A stretch of 64,000 bases of DNA, taken from Laetiporus sulphureus 93-53. Its lineage: Eukaryota; Basidiomycota; Agaricomycetes; Polyporales; Laetiporaceae. Positions within the stretch are counted from its first letter, which is position 1; each line of letters opens with the position of its first letter. The notes beneath the pieces were generated by a model. The model searched no databases. It saw nothing but the letters and a program-made list of their open reading frames with translations, and was not told where the DNA came from. Made by a program: the position numbers and the translations under genes. Of the stretch, positions 61,159-64,000 are shown in pieces. The DNA is taken from the NCBI RefSeq assembly GCF_001632365.1, contig NW_024468510.1:560310-624309 (forward strand). Reading direction: 5' to 3'.

Positions 61159-63279
61159 TTATCGGAGACTCTCCTTATGCTCGTGAGGAGCGGTCGGATC
61201 GACAGGGCCAACAGTGTCCTTCATGAAAATCAAGAAGAGAATTCCCATCGTCCCAGTAATTCCGACGAGGAACCAGAGGCCAGCCGCGCGCCCTGCAAAC
61301 CCGTCTGGACCTCCATGAGAGATCTGGACGCTGGTCTGTATAGACGTCACGATTGCTACTCCAGTGGCCCCGCCAGCTTGAAGGACGCACATGAACACGG
61401 CAGCGACAATGCCAGAAACCGACGACGGCGTGACTGCAAGCAATGCTATACTGTAAAAGAAGGGATCAGCGAATCTGTCTGAGAAAGCATCCAGGGCATA
61501 TTTACTTGGTTGTGGCATAGATCAATGCTGCACCCGCAGTGCCTAACAAAAAGCCAGGAAAGACGAGCGGCCAGTAGCGTTCCTTCGTACCAGCGAAGGG
61601 GAGGAGGAGCGTTCCGGCGGTTATCAAGAAGAAGCCGATAGCAATCACCCACTTCAGCCGCAGCTTGGACTGCAGACCAGCCGAAATAGGCAATGTTGGG
61701 AAGATACCGAGAGCGATGGGAAGGCTAATCGAGGACCAGAGTCAGCAACGCCCGACTAGGACTGTTAGGTCGCGGACTCACAAATGCTCAGCGCTCCGGA
61801 TGGCCGTCCAGCCATACACTGTCTCCCAATACCACGCAAAAAGAGGAAAGATGGAACCCCACCACATGAATGGAACAAGTGATATGGCGAGGAGGATCGT
61901 GAAGTTTTCGTAGCGCCACATTTTGGGCGGACTGCGAAAAGCATCAGCATTGTAAACAGGAATCGTGCTCAGACCAGCTTACAGTGCAGCATACGACTCT
62001 GGGATCTTCGCTTCCCACACAAAGAAGAGGACGAAGAGGACGAAGGAGATGATGAGCGGCACAATGATTCGCGCGGAGCGCCATCCAGACGTTGCACCAG
62101 AGGTGACGGCGAAGATGAAGAGGATGAGGGCAACTGCCGTTGAACAGTCGTCAGCATGCCGGTCCACTGTGTCGCCGACCTGCTATTCACCTGCAAAAAT
62201 CGTCACACCGATAATGTCCAGACGCTTGAACCGTAGCACACGGGCGGTGCGAGACTCCTTCGTATGGCCGGTGCGGCTGATGTTCGGGACGAGAAGCAGG
62301 ATAGAGAGCGTGATAACGCCAGAGACGATTGAGCTAAAATAGAACACCCATGGCCACGACGTGTACGATACAAAGAGTGCACCGATGATCAAGCCAAGAA
62401 CTACGTACTCGCGTGAGCAATGCCTGACACTTTGAATATGGTGGAGCTCACCCATTCCGATGCCACCCATGCCACCGAATGCAGCAACAGCTTTCGCCTG
62501 CTGCACGGGATCCGGATACATGTGTACAATGAGGTGTTGGGCGGACGGGATGGTTAATGCACCTCCTGCACAATAGGTGAGCATGAGTGCTCCGAGGTGG
62601 TGGGGCCTAAGACGGATAGATATACCTGCTCCCATGAGTGCTCGGAATAAGAGGAGCGGCACCTCGCTGCGAATGAAGCCGGCCACGAGCGCAAAGATGC
62701 CCATGGCGAACGCGCCAATGACGAACACCCATTCTGCAAACACGGTGAGCACACATTGTCCAGGCACGTGTTCCTGACACTAACTGGGATTGTACAGATC
62801 ACTGACTCGGCCGCTCTGTGAGGAAGGATGGGTTGTGAGCCAAAGCTTGAAGAGTCAACAAGAAGACCGCTCACGACTAGGAGCAGAGCAGCAAATGTGA
62901 GTTGGTAAGCGCTCAGAAGCCATGCGCTCTGACTATTGGGAATGTCGAGCTGAAGAGCGATGGGCGGAATAGCGGCAAAAAGAGAGGAGTTATTGAACGT
63001 GTCAAGGAAGAGGGAGAAGCAGAAGATGGAAAGCAGCGTGAGCTTGCGCCCAGTGGGCAGCGTGCTCAGCATGTCGAAAGCATTCACGTCGGGCACGTCG
63101 GTGCTACCAAAAGGCTGCGGAGGAAGAGAGCCTGTCTCTTTGTCCATGGAAGAGTCCACTTCGACAGTGTTCGGCATCGGGGAGGTCACCCTGCGTCTGG
63201 GAGAGAGAGAGCTTGAAGGGATTGGGAAATGCACCTCTTGTCCTTCAAGCAAGTACCTTCCATGCACGGAAGGTGCCAT
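61159..63279 (-). CDS. MFS multidrug exporter, DHA2-like (14 helices)
   Basis: Proton-driven exporter of the plasma membrane. Start at 63279 (MAPSVHGRYLLEGQ); an inner ATG at MPNTVEVDSSMDKETG would also give a complete protein. The first hydrophilic stretch is followed by LLSIFCFSLFLDTFNNSSLFAAIPPIALQLDI, SQSAWLLSAYQLTFAALLLVSGRVSD (motif A region), WVFVIGAFAMGIFALVAGF, LLLFRALMGAG, ALTIPSAQHLIVHMYPDPVQQAKA, LGLIIGALFVSYTSWPWVFYFSSI, ARIIVPLIISFVLFVLFFVWE, NFTILLAISLVPFMWWGSIFP, LPIALGIFPTLPISAGL, WVIAIGFFLITAGTLLLPF, and near the C-terminus MCVLQAGGATGVAIVTSIQTS and AGLWFLVGITGTMGILFLIF. Length about 550. Family members expel drugs and secondary metabolites. Nine or so introns. A degraded inverted copy of its end lies at 58080-58520, with the membrane-protein gene between. 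Confidence 0.88.
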
Positions 63280-64000
63280 GATGAAATGGATAATGAGCGC
63301 CAGAGAGTGATATAGTGTTGGTCCCGGCAGGCTGGCACACCCTGATCATCACTGTGCGTGTGATGGGGTGTAAAAGGGGGGATCAGTACTCGGGAGTCGG
63401 CACCCTTGCAATCTGTTGATGCGATTACTGCTAACACTAGGAAAGGCATTTATTACGGACGCAAAAATAGCCAAAATGTGTCAACTGACTTCGGAGAGAC
63501 AGCGAAGTCGCGGGGGACACCTACGTGTCGAAATGACCAACATTTTTCTACCATGTGGCAGCCTCCTAGCGAGCAGCATCAGCGATGATGATCTGATATG
63601 TCCAATGCGTAGAACGGAACGTCCCTTGGCCGGAGAATGAGACTTGGTTCATTGGTGCCCTGTCGCTGCCGGATATCAATTACTTGGTCCGAGCAAGGGA
63701 CGCGGGATGCCCGGGGACACCGAGCTGTCACTTTCTATCAGCGGTCCCGGTCAGCGCTCATGTACTATTTCCTTTTATATCCAGATTGCATAGTGATACC
63801 ATTTAGCAAATTTCAAAAATCCTCGTCAGGATTCATGTCTTCCATTATACGTGTATGCTTACGTCGCTTTCGAAGAGATTGACACATCCCTATACCCTAC
63901 TAGTATCAGCTAGAACTTCTGTTACATTATCTCTTCCATGTTTCTGTCACTATAGGCGCGATACTTTCTCGGTCGCTCATGGAGTCGTGCCATCTCTAGT
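63280..64000. other. Right-end intergenic region
   Basis: About 720 bases upstream of the MFS gene, with no gene I can support up to the window edge. Only short chance frames. Confidence 0.35.

Overview
The window is nuclear DNA from a filamentous basidiomycete, most likely an Agaricomycete. Coding regions are broken by many introns of about 45-70 bases with GT..AG ends, genes sit close together on both strands, and several proteins have forms typical of this group: multicopy-type isoprenylcysteine methyltransferase, a seven-helix orphan membrane protein, and a free-standing flavin-dependent halogenase. All exon joints given here were inferred by eye from splice signals and family alignment from memory. 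Several upstream-most methionines that an ORF finder would choose are really TTG or GTG codons, so starts were re-chosen on ATG.

Layout. 0-13 kb: 5' part of a prolyl oligopeptidase (-, runs off the left edge), a mitochondrial FAD/folate-type carrier (+), tRNA adenosine deaminase subunit Tad2 (-), a cytochrome b5-acyl-CoA dehydrogenase fusion with a peroxisomal C-terminus (-), an isoprenylcysteine methyltransferase (+), and the Rad16-type repair helicase (-). 13-19.2 kb: a divergent pair of large, almost intron-free fusion enzymes. One (-) joins a GDP-mannose 3,5-epimerase to two glycosyltransferase-like modules and membrane segments; the other (+) joins a SAM methyltransferase to a GT8 glycosyltransferase. 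20-47 kb: mostly conserved regulatory or housekeeping genes: a WW-domain protein, an HMG-box protein, a PNUTS/Ppn1-like PP1 regulator, a LIM-domain-binding (LDB1/PtaB-like) coregulator, IMP3, a kinesin-3, an unrecognised conserved-looking protein, an Rck2/Srk1-type kinase and the elongation factor EAF. 48-64 kb: an accessory region with an enoyl-reductase-like oxidoreductase, a palindromic MITE nested in a second repeat, a cytochrome P450, a flavin-dependent halogenase, a decayed inverted copy of a transporter end, a seven-helix membrane protein and an intact 14-helix MFS exporter.

Two parts look most novel. The 13-19 kb divergent pair appears to be a compact glycan-building module: it would make an unusual L-hexose nucleotide sugar (GDP-L-galactose or -gulose), transfer sugars and methylate, on a scaffold with few introns among intron-rich neighbours. 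The 48-63 kb region could be a small chlorinated-metabolite locus (oxidoreductase, P450, halogenase, exporter), though no backbone synthase is visible. At a finer scale, three consecutive micro-exons of 12, 19 and 11 bases encode the ATP-binding P-loop of the kinesin-3, and an 11-base micro-exon encodes part of the Walker A motif of Rad16. No CRISPR array, rRNA or convincing tRNA was seen; a covariance-model scan was not possible.
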